Of a stretch of DNA of 8,255 bases, positions 1 to 6,042 are shown piece after piece; the first letter of the stretch is position 1; each line of letters begins with the position of its first letter. The stretch is from Thermoplasmata archaeon (GTDB lineage Archaea; Thermoplasmatota; Thermoplasmata; UBA184). The notes under the pieces are model-generated. The model worked only from the letters and a program-made list of their open reading frames with translations. It ran no database searches and was not told where the DNA came from. The position numbers were made by a program, and so were the translations under genes. The stretch covers positions 1-8,255 of the forward strand of contig DAHVAA010000061.1 of NCBI GenBank assembly GCA_027314845.1. The letters are read 5' to 3'.

Positions 1-1596
1 CTGTGCGGCGGGATCCTGCGGACCGACCAGTTGGTCGTCCCGGGACTTCTGTTCGTGGATACCCCGGGCCACCGTTCCTTCGAAACGTTGCGGCGGCGCG
101 GGGGGGCCCTAGCGGACATTGCCGTGCTGGTCATCGACGCGCGCGAGGGCGTGATGCCCCAGACCCGCGAGTCGATCCAGATCCTTCGGCACGAGAAGAC
201 CCCGTTCGCGATCGCCCTCACGAAGATCGACCTCCTCCCGGGAGGAAGGAAGCCGGCCGGGCCGGTCCGGCTGGCCGAGTACATCAGTAAGGGCGGAGCG
301 GAGTTCCAGCGTTCGCTCGACGAGCGCGTCTACTCGGTCGCCGAGGAGGTCGTCCAGCTTGGGTTCAGCGCCGACCGCTACGACCGGGTCAGCGATTTCA
401 CACACAACGTCGGGATCGTCCCGGTCTCGGCGAAGACGGGGGTGGGTGTCCCGGAGCTCATCGCGCTCCTGGTCGGACTCTCGCAGCGGTTCCTGAAGGA
501 GGAGCTCGCGCTCTCGACCGACGGCGGGGAGGCGACGATCCTCGAGCGGAGCGACCAGAAAGGGGTCGGTCCGGTCGGGAACGTGATCGTCTACCGAGGC
601 CGGATCAAGGTCGGGGACGAGATCGTGGTCACCGGTCGCTCCGAACCGTTCGAGACCCACATCCGGGGCATCTATCGCCCGGTCCTCCTCAAAGGGGGGA
701 AGATCAAGCACTTCCGACTGGACGCGTTCGCCGAGGCGGAGGCGGCGGCGGGCGTCTACCTCGCGGCCCCGGGGATCGAGGAGGCGATGCCGGGCGGTCT
801 TTTGCGCGTCGTGCGGACGACGGAGGAGAAGAAGCTCGTGCACGCCGAGCTCACCCGAGAGAGCCAGCCCGTGACCGAGGTCGCGATCTCGGGGGTCGCG
901 ATCTACGCTGACACGCTGGGGGGACTCGAGGCGCTCGCCTTCGAGTGTCGCGACAAGCGGATCCCGGTGCACGAGGCCGGTGTGGGGCCAGTGAGCCGCG
1001 CCACGATCGTCCGGATCGCGAACGTCCGGGACCCGACTCACCGGGCAGTGCTGGCTTTCAACGTTCCGGTCCTCCCCGATGCGCAGCCCGAAGGGGAGTC
1101 GGGGCCGGTCCGAATCTTCCGGGCCGACGTGATGTACCGGGCGATTGAGGAGTACCTCACGTGGCGGTCCGAGCGGGACCGGCAGCTGCGGGCCCAGGCC
1201 CGCCTCGACCTCGTCCACCCCGCGAAACTCGAGGTCCTCTCCGGCTATGTGTTCCGAATCTCGAAGCCGGCCGTGGTCGGAGTCAAAGTGCTCGCGGGGA
1301 CCCTGCGACCCGGAGTGCGGCTTATCCACACGAACGGTGCCGAGGTCGGGGTGCTCAAGTCCCTTCAGAAGGAAAGCGAGTCGGTCTCCGAAGCGCCGGA
1401 AGGGAGCGAGCTCGCCGCGTCGATCGAGGGCGCGGTCGTAGGGCGGAACTTGAAGGAAGAGGACGTGCTCCTGGTCGACCTCCCCGAGTCGGTGGTCCGG
1501 GCGCTCAAGCGGGACACCCTGACCCCCCGCGAGGTCGAAGCGCTGGACGAGATCGTCCGCCTCCATCGCGGGACGCACCCGTTCTGGGGCCAGTGA
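1..1596 (+). CDS. infB: Translation initiation factor aIF5B (IF-2-like GTPase), 5'-truncated by the window edge
   Basis: This is the archaeal homologue of eIF5B/IF2, a GTPase that promotes ribosomal subunit joining and initiator-tRNA placement. Frame 1 is open from base 1, so the gene begins outside the window. The P-loop and most of switch I (roughly 60-80 residues) are missing. The G3 motif DTPGH (58-72) is followed by an RRRGG segment typical of aIF5B, and SAK (427-435) is G5. The G4 motif reads TKID (220-231) where NKxD is usual for this family; Thr is tolerated there in some other GTPases such as the Rho family. A region reading LGFSADRYDRV precedes G5, as in aIF5B. The domain II barrel, domain III and domain IV barrel follow, ending in the family-like HPFWGQ tail. 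The TTG at 31 lies inside the G domain and is not the start. The gene runs tail-to-tail into the membrane-protein gene, with 21 bases between stops. Identity is secure. Confidence 0.96.
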   Translation: MCGGILRTDQLVVPGLLFVDTPGHRSFETLRRRGGALADIAVLVIDAREGVMPQTRESIQILRHEKTPFAIALTKIDLLPGGRKPAGPVRLAEYISKGGAEFQRSLDERVYSVAEEVVQLGFSADRYDRVSDFTHNVGIVPVSAKTGVGVPELIALLVGLSQRFLKEELALSTDGGEATILERSDQKGVGPVGNVIVYRGRIKVGDEIVVTGRSEPFETHIRGIYRPVLLKGGKIKHFRLDAFAEAEAAAGVYLAAPGIEEAMPGGLLRVVRTTEEKKLVHAELTRESQPVTEVAISGVAIYADTLGGLEALAFECRDKRIPVHEAGVGPVSRATIVRIANVRDPTHRAVLAFNVPVLPDAQPEGESGPVRIFRADVMYRAIEEYLTWRSERDRQLRAQARLDLVHPAKLEVLSGYVFRISKPAVVGVKVLAGTLRPGVRLIHTNGAEVGVLKSLQKESESVSEAPEGSELAASIEGAVVGRNLKEEDVLLVDLPESVVRALKRDTLTPREVEALDEIVRLHRGTHPFWGQ

Positions 1597-1602
1597 ACCG
1601 GC

Positions 1603-1612
1603 CCTCGCGAGG
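1603..1612. repeat. Perfect 10-bp palindrome between two converging stop codons
   Basis: CCTCGCGAGG lies in the 21-base gap between the infB stop (1594-1596) and the minus-strand membrane-protein stop (1618-1620). It could fold on either transcript and act as a shared 3'-end element. There is no T-rich run next to it, so it is not a typical archaeal terminator, and short G+C palindromes can arise by chance in this composition. Confidence 0.4.
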
Positions 1613-1617
1613 TCGCG

Positions 1618-2250
1618 TCAGACTTCGCGAAAGTCAGTGCCGTCAGCGCCGATCTCCGAGAGCCGGTCCGTCGGTTCCCGATCGAAGGGGTCATGACCGG
1701 AGCGAGGCGGTCGGTAGATCCCCGCTTCGAGGAACAGGCCGAGGAAGACCGCGGTGCCGCCGATCCCGAGGAGGAAGAGGCCCCCGATCAGGATGAGCGC
1801 CCAGGCCGGGACCGCCTGGCTCGGGGTCGCGACGTTGTAGGTCTCAGTGAGGCTGCCGACGAACGAGGCGGTGGAATGGCCGAAGTTGACGACCGAGAGG
1901 AGGTAGGCGGCCCCGACCGCTCCGTGGTAGGACCACGCACCGGTGGAGGCCCCGTTCCACGTGACGAGCGGGCTACCTGACGGACAGACGCCTTGTCCCT
2001 GACAGGTGACTGTACTATACAGCGAAACCGACACCGGCGCGGACGCGTTCCAATCGAGGACGAGCGAACCCGAGGTCGTCACAGCCTCGGTGATCACCAG
2101 GGGCTTGCTCGCGTTCGGACCCAGGTCGGAGAACGCGACCGTGTTCGTCCGGGTGTTGACCGGCGGTCCGGGAAGAAAGAACAGCGAGACGAGGAGCCCC
2201 GCCCCGACGACGACTACCGCCACGCCTGCGATGAACAGTCCGGTCCGCAC
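1618..2250 (-). CDS. Hypothetical two-anchor membrane protein with small extracytoplasmic domain
   Basis: I do not recognise this 210-residue protein. It has an N-terminal hydrophobic segment at about residues 4-27, which could be a signal anchor. A Ser/Thr/Val-rich stretch at about 30-148 looks beta-rich. A second membrane helix lies at about 149-174, followed by a charged 36-residue tail. The expected topology is both termini inside and the middle domain outside. The outer domain has two cysteines (83 and 89) that could form a disulfide and two N-x-S sites (46 and 68) that could be N-glycosylated, which fits an archaeal surface protein. The start is GTG; a TATA-like box centred 25 bases upstream supports leaderless transcription from about this codon. 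The gene is divergent from tfb. No enzymatic motif is visible. A role as sensor, adhesin or envelope stabiliser would be guesswork. Confidence 0.82.
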   Translation of the reverse strand: MRTGLFIAGVAVVVVGAGLLVSLFFLPGPPVNTRTNTVAFSDLGPNASKPLVITEAVTTSGSLVLDWNASAPVSVSLYSTVTCQGQGVCPSGSPLVTWNGASTGAWSYHGAVGAAYLLSVVNFGHSTASFVGSLTETYNVATPSQAVPAWALILIGGLFLLGIGGTAVFLGLFLEAGIYRPPRSGHDPFDREPTDRLSEIGADGTDFREV

Positions 2251-2270
2251 GCTAGGATGAGAGAGGCCAC

Positions 2271-2280
2271 CTAAGAAATA
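2271..2280 (-). promoter_or_regulatory. TATA-like core promoter for the membrane-protein gene
   Basis: Read on the minus strand this is TATTTCTTAG, one of the few A/T-rich stretches in the area. Its centre is about 25 bases upstream of the GTG at 2250. That is the TATA-to-start distance of archaeal leaderless transcripts. A purine-containing GCAAG lies just upstream as a weak BRE candidate. An AGGTGG immediately downstream is 16 bases from the GTG, too far for a normal ribosome binding site. Confidence 0.5.
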
Positions 2281-2326
2281 GGCTTGCGCACGGAGGCAGC
2301 GTCCGAGGGCGGCAGTGGGACGAGAG

Positions 2327-2332
2327 TATATA
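2327..2332 (+). promoter_or_regulatory. TATA box for the tfb gene
   Basis: TATATA sits in otherwise G+C-rich DNA and is preceded by the purine-rich GACGAGAG, a possible BRE. Its centre is about 28 bases before the GTG at 2358, so transcription should begin at or within a few bases of the start codon. No Shine-Dalgarno sequence lies ahead of the GTG, which agrees with a leaderless mRNA. This is the best core-promoter match in the window. Confidence 0.65.
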
Positions 2333-2357
2333 GGGGCCGGCGGATGCGTGATACGTC

Positions 2358-3332
2358 GTGACAGAGCCCGGGGAGGGGGCGCCGGTCCGGCCGGGAACGG
2401 CCGGGGCCGCCTGCCCGATGTGCCGCAGCACCCACCGGATCGTGGACCCGGTACGTGCGGAAACGCACTGCGCCGAGTGCGGTCTCGTGTTCGACGAGAC
2501 GGCGATCCTCGCGACCCCCCCGCCCCTCGCTGAGACCCCGGGCTCCGATGGGAGCGGCCGGGGGATCGGTCCGTTCGTCCGGCCGGGCGCCGCCAAGCGG
2601 TTCCTTGGCTCGACCCTCACTCTCTCCCGGGACGGCCAGGGCCGGCGGCTCGACTGGCACCGACGCTATGAGTTCCAGCACCTGAAGCGCGTCATGGTTC
2701 GCCAAACGTCGCGCGCGGTCGACGGTCCGCTCGACCGGACCCCGGCGCGCAGCGAGATCCAGGCCGTCGGAGAGGCGATGGGACTTCCGGCGGTCGTGCT
2801 CGCGGAGGCCGAGACCGTCTATCGGGAGGCGAAGCTGCGCGGACTGTTCCGTGGCCGGAGCCTTCCGGCGAGCGTCGGGGCGTGCCTCTACGCTGCCTGC
2901 CGGCGGTTTTCGATCCCGCGGACCCTCGGCGAGGTCGCCTCGGCGGTCGGCGCAAAGCGCTCCGAAGTGGGGCGTACCTTCAAGGTCGTGCAGCGCGGCA
3001 GCGGCCTGTCGATCCCTGGTGTGGGGACCCGAGCGTTCCTGACCCGCTACGCCCAGGAGCTCGCGCTCTCTCCGCGGGTCCGCTCGACCGTCGAGTCGAT
3101 GCTCGACAAGGCACGCGAGGACCCCGAGCTTTCCGGTCTCAGCCCGCACGGGCTCGTAGCGGCGTTGATCTACCTCGCGGCCGAGGAGAACGGAGAACAC
3201 CGTTCTCGGGCGCAGGTCGCCCGAGTGAGCTCGGTCACCGAAGTCACGCTCCGTTCGACCAGCCGTCTAGTCGAGCGGGTCTGGGGTCGGGCCGGCCGAG
3301 AGACGACGGACGCGCCGGACGACCTTACTTGA
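2358..3332 (+). CDS. tfb: Transcription initiation factor B (TFB/TFIIB family), divergent paralogue
   Basis: TFB binds the TBP-TATA complex and the BRE and recruits RNA polymerase. This 324-residue protein has an N-terminal zinc ribbon with Cys19, Cys22, Cys38 and Cys41 (CxxC-x15-CxxC). A linker at about 50-110 follows, retaining a recognisable G-x-T-x-T-x6-G pattern of the B-reader/linker but lacking the canonical WRAF-type segment. Two cyclin-like repeats lie at about 112-212 and 222-312. The first contains the typical LYAACRR, IPRTL and EVGRTF blocks; the second has the helix-turn-helix VTEVTLR. After VTEVTLR the usual N-R-Y is replaced by S-T-S (300-302), in the helix that reads the BRE. 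The GTG start is supported by the TATA box 28 bases upstream and by the zinc ribbon beginning soon after it. The 3' end overlaps the convergent winged-helix gene by 8 bases. Family assignment is secure; calling it an auxiliary paralogue rather than the only TFB is inference. Confidence 0.93.
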   Translation: MTEPGEGAPVRPGTAGAACPMCRSTHRIVDPVRAETHCAECGLVFDETAILATPPPLAETPGSDGSGRGIGPFVRPGAAKRFLGSTLTLSRDGQGRRLDWHRRYEFQHLKRVMVRQTSRAVDGPLDRTPARSEIQAVGEAMGLPAVVLAEAETVYREAKLRGLFRGRSLPASVGACLYAACRRFSIPRTLGEVASAVGAKRSEVGRTFKVVQRGSGLSIPGVGTRAFLTRYAQELALSPRVRSTVESMLDKAREDPELSGLSPHGLVAALIYLAAEENGEHRSRAQVARVSSVTEVTLRSTSRLVERVWGRAGRETTDAPDDLT

Positions 3333-3549
3333 CGAGGTAGTACCCGGCCGCCTTTTCCCGGACCTTGCGCCGGGCCCAGCCCTTCGCCTGAAGTTCCTGG
3401 AGGGCGTTCATCACCATCGTCTTGGGAAGCCGGGTCGTCTGGGTGATCCGCTCGGCCGTCCCGAGCTTCTCCTCCGAGAGCATCCCCATCTCTTTCATGG
3501 ACTTGTAAACCTTGACCGCATTCCCGCCCACCTCATCCTCGAGCGCCAT
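3325..3549 (-). CDS. Small winged-helix DNA-binding protein
   Basis: This 74-residue protein looks like a single winged helix-turn-helix domain. Residues about 10-22 form a first helix, 30-37 (containing AERITQTT) a second and 41-54 (PKTMVMNALQEL) a likely recognition helix. A basic hairpin wing follows at 57-73, containing RRKVREK and ending GYYLVK. The pattern resembles MarR/TrmB-like single-domain regulators, but I cannot name a specific family. With no sensor domain it would act alone or as a dimer. The ATG at 3549 gives the whole fold; internal Met codons at residues 18, 21 and 23 would remove part of helix 1. A TATA-like element lies about 35 bases upstream, giving a leader of under 10 bases. 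Its 3' end overlaps tfb by 8 bases, and it is divergent from acuC, so acuC is one possible target. Confidence 0.83.
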   Translation of the reverse strand: MALEDEVGGNAVKVYKSMKEMGMLSEEKLGTAERITQTTRLPKTMVMNALQELQAKGWARRKVREKAAGYYLVK

Positions 3550-3579
3550 CGTGAACCCTTCGGGCCGACCCGGAGTTCC

Positions 3580-3588
3580 TCATAATGG
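3580..3588 (-). promoter_or_regulatory. TATA-like element upstream of the winged-helix gene
   Basis: On the minus strand this reads CCATTATGA, centred about 35 bases before the ATG at 3549, which predicts a start of transcription around 3557 and a leader of about 8 bases. The same bases read TCATAATGG on the plus strand and could serve acuC too, with a very long leader. The match is moderate. Confidence 0.35.
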
Positions 3589-3617
3589 TGGCGCCCAACG
3601 CCTTCCGCCGGGGGACG

Positions 3618-3626
3618 GCTTATCTC
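3618..3626 (+). promoter_or_regulatory. Possible TATA-like element upstream of acuC
   Basis: GCTTATCTC is one of the few A/T-rich spots in the acuC upstream region. If used, transcription would begin near 3648-3652, leaving a leader of roughly 190 bases before the acuC ATG. The position about 25 bases before acuC has no TATA-like sequence; it is occupied by a G+C-rich palindrome. The element is weak and unproven. Confidence 0.25.
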
Positions 3627-3721
3627 GGCCACCGGTTCTCCCGCGGGCTTGATGCCGGGGCTCCTCCCGCTCGTGAGTCGGCGGGCTGGGGCGGGTCGTG
3701 GGGACCGGTCACGCCCGACCG

Positions 3722-3789
3722 CGGACCGGGGCCGACACGCCGGGGTACTCGCCTCGAACGCGGGTCCAGGCCCCGAAGGTTCCGGTCCG
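3722..3789 (+). repeat. Inverted repeat in the acuC leader (CGGACCGG / CCGGTCCG)
   Basis: CGGACCGG at 3722-3729 is perfectly complementary to CCGGTCCG at 3782-3789. The stem can be lengthened across a bulge, because GGCC at 3730-3733 can pair with GGCC at 3769-3772. The bulged bases are 3773-3781. The left arm can also pair with CGGTCCG at 3810-3816, so it competes with the palindrome downstream. Confidence 0.4.
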
Positions 3790-3809
3790 GCTCCTACCGC
3801 CGGACTCGT

Positions 3810-3827
3810 CGGTCCGTCCACGGACCG
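3810..3827. promoter_or_regulatory. Perfect inverted repeat just upstream of acuC, candidate operator
   Basis: CGGTCCGT and ACGGACCG form perfect 8-bp arms around a 2-base centre. The centre is about 24 bases before the acuC ATG, the place a TATA box would occupy for a leaderless gene. The dyad symmetry suits a dimeric helix-turn-helix protein; the divergent winged-helix gene is the nearest candidate. A hairpin in the acuC leader is the alternative reading, although a 2-base centre is too short for an RNA loop without opening the inner pairs. Confidence 0.35.
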
Positions 3828-3842
3828 TGGGAAATACCGACG

Positions 3843-4988
3843 ATGAGGGAGGGCTGCTCGATCATCTGGGACGAGCGGTTCCGCGACTACGACTTCGGTC
3901 CTGACCACCCGTTCACGGAACGCAGCCGAGCGTTGGCCGTCCGGCTCTTGGACGCGTTCCTCCCTACCGGCGCGCCGGGGGTCCGGCGCGTCGACCAGGT
4001 TGACCCAGCCGCGGCGGAGTTGCTCGAACAGTTCCACCGTCGCGAATACCTTCGGTTCGTGGAGTCGGCGAGCGCGCTCTCGGAGCCGACCCTGCTCGAT
4101 GCCGGCGACACGTTGGGGTTTCCGGGCTGCTACGCCGCCGCGGCGCGGATCGTGGCCGGCGCGGACCGGGCGCTGTCGCTCGCCCGCGAGGAAGCTCGAC
4201 CCGCGTTTCACCCGGCGGGCGGGCTTCACCACGCCCACCCGGATCGGGCGAGCGGCTTCTGCATCTTCAACGACGTGGCGGTCGCCGTCGGCCGCGCCGT
4301 TAAGGCCGGACTCCGGGTCGCCTACCTCGACATCGACGCCCATCACGGGGACGGCGTGATGTACGGCTACTACGAGTCGGGGCGGGTCCTCGATATCGAC
4401 TTCCACCAGGATGGCCGGACGCTCTTCCCCGGTACCGGGTTCCCGACCGAGACCGGGCGCGGTGACGGCTCGGGGCTCAAGGTGAACCTTCCGCTGCCTC
4501 CCGGCGCCGGGGACCGGGCGCTGTTGCCCTTGTTCCGACGCTTCGTCCCGGCGTTGCTCCGCTCGTTCCGCCCGGAAGTGATCATCCTGCAGCACGGCGT
4601 CGACGGCCACGTGGGTGACGCGCTGGCGCAGCTCCAGTACACGCCCGCAGCGTACGCCGAGATCGATCGGATGGTTCGGTCCCTCGCGGAGGAGGTCTCG
4701 GACGGACGGCTCGTGGTGACAGGGGGCGGAGGCTATCGGGCGGCCAGCGTGAGCCGGGTGCTCGCCCGGACAGGGCTGATCCTGGCCGGGAAGGAGCCTC
4801 CCGCTGACGGGGAGCTGCTGCCCTCCCGGTGGAGGGAGGAGTTCGTTCATCTTGTGGACGAGCCGGCCCCCGAGACCTGGGGAGAGGGGCCCGACCCGGT
4901 CGCCTCCGACTGGCGCCCCGACCGCGAGGCGAAGCTCGTCGCGCAGCTCGAGGAAGAGCTCGGTCGCCGATTCCCACCCGAGGGTTAG
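3843..4988 (+). CDS. acuC: AcuC-type deacetylase, class I histone-deacetylase fold
   Basis: This zinc hydrolase probably removes acetyl groups from lysines in proteins such as acetyl-CoA synthetase or chromatin proteins; the substrate is not shown by the sequence. From the ATG at 3843 it is 381 residues, the usual AcuC length. The active site is complete: tandem His129-His130 in GLHHAH, zinc ligands Asp165 and His167 in DIDAHHGDG, the third ligand Asp254 in QHGVDGH, and catalytic Tyr298 in GGGGY. The segment LFPGTGFPTETGRGDG (195-210) is AcuC-like. The frame stays open upstream to 3585, but the added 86 residues are Arg/Gly/Pro-rich and unlike the family, while MREGCSIIWDERF matches where these enzymes begin. 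The stop codon TAG interlocks with the convergent gene's TAA (4985-4988). An acetylpolyamine amidohydrolase is the main alternative, but the length and motifs favour AcuC. Confidence 0.92.
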   Translation: MREGCSIIWDERFRDYDFGPDHPFTERSRALAVRLLDAFLPTGAPGVRRVDQVDPAAAELLEQFHRREYLRFVESASALSEPTLLDAGDTLGFPGCYAAAARIVAGADRALSLAREEARPAFHPAGGLHHAHPDRASGFCIFNDVAVAVGRAVKAGLRVAYLDIDAHHGDGVMYGYYESGRVLDIDFHQDGRTLFPGTGFPTETGRGDGSGLKVNLPLPPGAGDRALLPLFRRFVPALLRSFRPEVIILQHGVDGHVGDALAQLQYTPAAYAEIDRMVRSLAEEVSDGRLVVTGGGGYRAASVSRVLARTGLILAGKEPPADGELLPSRWREEFVHLVDEPAPETWGEGPDPVASDWRPDREAKLVAQLEEELGRRFPPEG

Positions 4989-6031
4989 AGTCGGTCGCCC
5001 CAGGACGGACGGTCGAGCCAGTCCTGGTCGGTCGCGCGGATCCCGCGTTCGATATCCCCCGCCCTGAGGTCGCTCACGCTTCCGCGGTCCAGCTTCGCCC
5101 GCACCGCCGCCCGAGAGACGACCTCGGCCCCCAGTGCCCGCAGCTCCGCCCCAGCCCAGTCGCGGACCGTCCCCTGGGTTCCCTCCAGCATCTCGAGGTG
5201 AACCGCACCGAGGAATGCGTCACGGTCGAGCATGTATCGAAGGTAGCCTTCGAGCATCGCGCTTCCCGCCGGGTCGATCGGAACCGGACGGTCCGGAGGC
5301 ACCACGACGCCCAGCGAACGGCCACCCCCCGTGGATGCCATTTCGAGGAGCTCCCAGCCGCCGAGAGCGCGGGCGATCGCCACGGGCCCGACCCGGCCGT
5401 CGAAGTAAAGCGGAAGCTGCTCGAGCCCATCTTCCGTAGACGGCGGGTCGGCGACGGGAAACTCGGAGGGACCCGGGAGCGGCAGCGACCGGTCAAGCTC
5501 CGCTCGAACTTCCGCGTCCTCCTGCCATCGCCCCTCGGATTCGAGCTGTCGGGCGACCTTCCGCCCGCGTCGCTCGGTCACGCGGCGGCGTCGCTCCGTC
5601 TCCGGACCGAGGCGTTGCATCACCGCACGCAGCTCCCCATCGAGACCGAGGGGAGCCCCCGCGCGGGGAGCCGCCTCAGTCAGAGGGTCGAGGCCGATGC
5701 CGGGGCAGGAAAGCACCAGCGACGCTTGGATTCGACGGCCGAGGTGGACGGTGACCGGATACTCCCGGCACGGCTGGGGGCGGTCCGCGTGCCAGCGACA
5801 ACGGAGGTCGACGAGGAACTGGCATGCCCCGCCCTCCGGTCGGGCGGACAGGTATCGGTCGGCGCCCCTCTTTCGGAACGAAGCGGCCGGGTCGAGCTGG
5901 ATCAGCCGGGACGCTTCCGGAGGCTCGACCCGTGGTTCCGCGAAGCAGCATAGACCGCAATCGACCCGGCAGGAGAAACGGAAGCCGTGCACCAGAGCAA
6001 GGTCGAGACCGGGGGCTTGGGAAGTGTTCAC
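4985..6031 (-). CDS. YkgJ/CxxCxxCC-family cysteine-cluster protein with unassigned C-terminal region
   Basis: The N-terminal third has the signature of the YkgJ-like putative zinc- or iron-chelating family. It has Cys21, Cys25, Cys28 and Cys29 (CRVDCGLCC), then Cys70, Cys78, a His81-x2-Arg-Pro and Cys88 (PCREYP), and Cys109 in SCPGIG. These eight cysteines could hold a metal or iron-sulfur centre; the family's biochemical role is largely unknown. The first motif is C-x3-C-x2-C-C, one residue longer than usual. Residues about 130-348 match no domain I know; 135-185 is highly charged and probably helical. I chose the GTG at 6031 (348 residues) because a strong Shine-Dalgarno, AAAGGAGGT, lies 11 bases upstream. 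The TTG at 6043, the longest-frame start, overlaps that Shine-Dalgarno and cannot use it. The protein is probably cytoplasmic. The gene is convergent with acuC, with interlocked stop codons, and divergent from the CBS gene. Confidence 0.85.
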   Translation of the reverse strand: MNTSQAPGLDLALVHGFRFSCRVDCGLCCFAEPRVEPPEASRLIQLDPAASFRKRGADRYLSARPEGGACQFLVDLRCRWHADRPQPCREYPVTVHLGRRIQASLVLSCPGIGLDPLTEAAPRAGAPLGLDGELRAVMQRLGPETERRRRVTERRGRKVARQLESEGRWQEDAEVRAELDRSLPLPGPSEFPVADPPSTEDGLEQLPLYFDGRVGPVAIARALGGWELLEMASTGGGRSLGVVVPPDRPVPIDPAGSAMLEGYLRYMLDRDAFLGAVHLEMLEGTQGTVRDWAGAELRALGAEVVSRAAVRAKLDRGSVSDLRAGDIERGIRATDQDWLDRPSWGDRL

Positions 6032-6042
6032 GCGCGCTCTCA

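Larger units (their letters stand above)
3550..3842. other. Long G+C-rich intergenic region between divergent winged-helix and acuC genes
   Basis: This 293-base gap holds the promoter of the winged-helix gene at its left end. A second TATA-like element lies at 3618-3626, and a cluster of inverted repeats built on GGTCCG/CGGACC at 3722-3827. All frames are open for long stretches, including 86 codons in frame with acuC. The encoded peptides are Arg/Gly/Pro-rich and unlike any deacetylase N-terminus, so I treat the region as mainly non-coding. Confidence 0.55.

Noticed and set aside
109..1578. 489-codon open frame on the minus strand opposite infB
   Set aside because: It is antisense to a strongly conserved GTPase, is rich in Arg, Asp, Leu and Pro, and has no recognisable domain. 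Long antisense frames are expected in G+C-rich genes.
3585..3842. 86-residue N-terminal extension of AcuC in the same frame
   Set aside because: The peptide is Arg/Gly/Pro-rich with no targeting signal, the family begins where the ATG at 3843 lies, and the DNA contains promoter-like and inverted-repeat features.
3495..4850. 451-codon minus-strand frame opposite acuC
   Set aside because: It covers both the deacetylase active-site region and part of the winged-helix gene in another frame. The composition is low-complexity and no motif is visible.
4829..5953. 374-codon plus-strand frame opposite the YkgJ-family gene
   Set aside because: It overlaps the end of acuC out of frame and lies opposite the cysteine motifs of the real gene. 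It encodes an Arg/Pro-rich product with no family signal.
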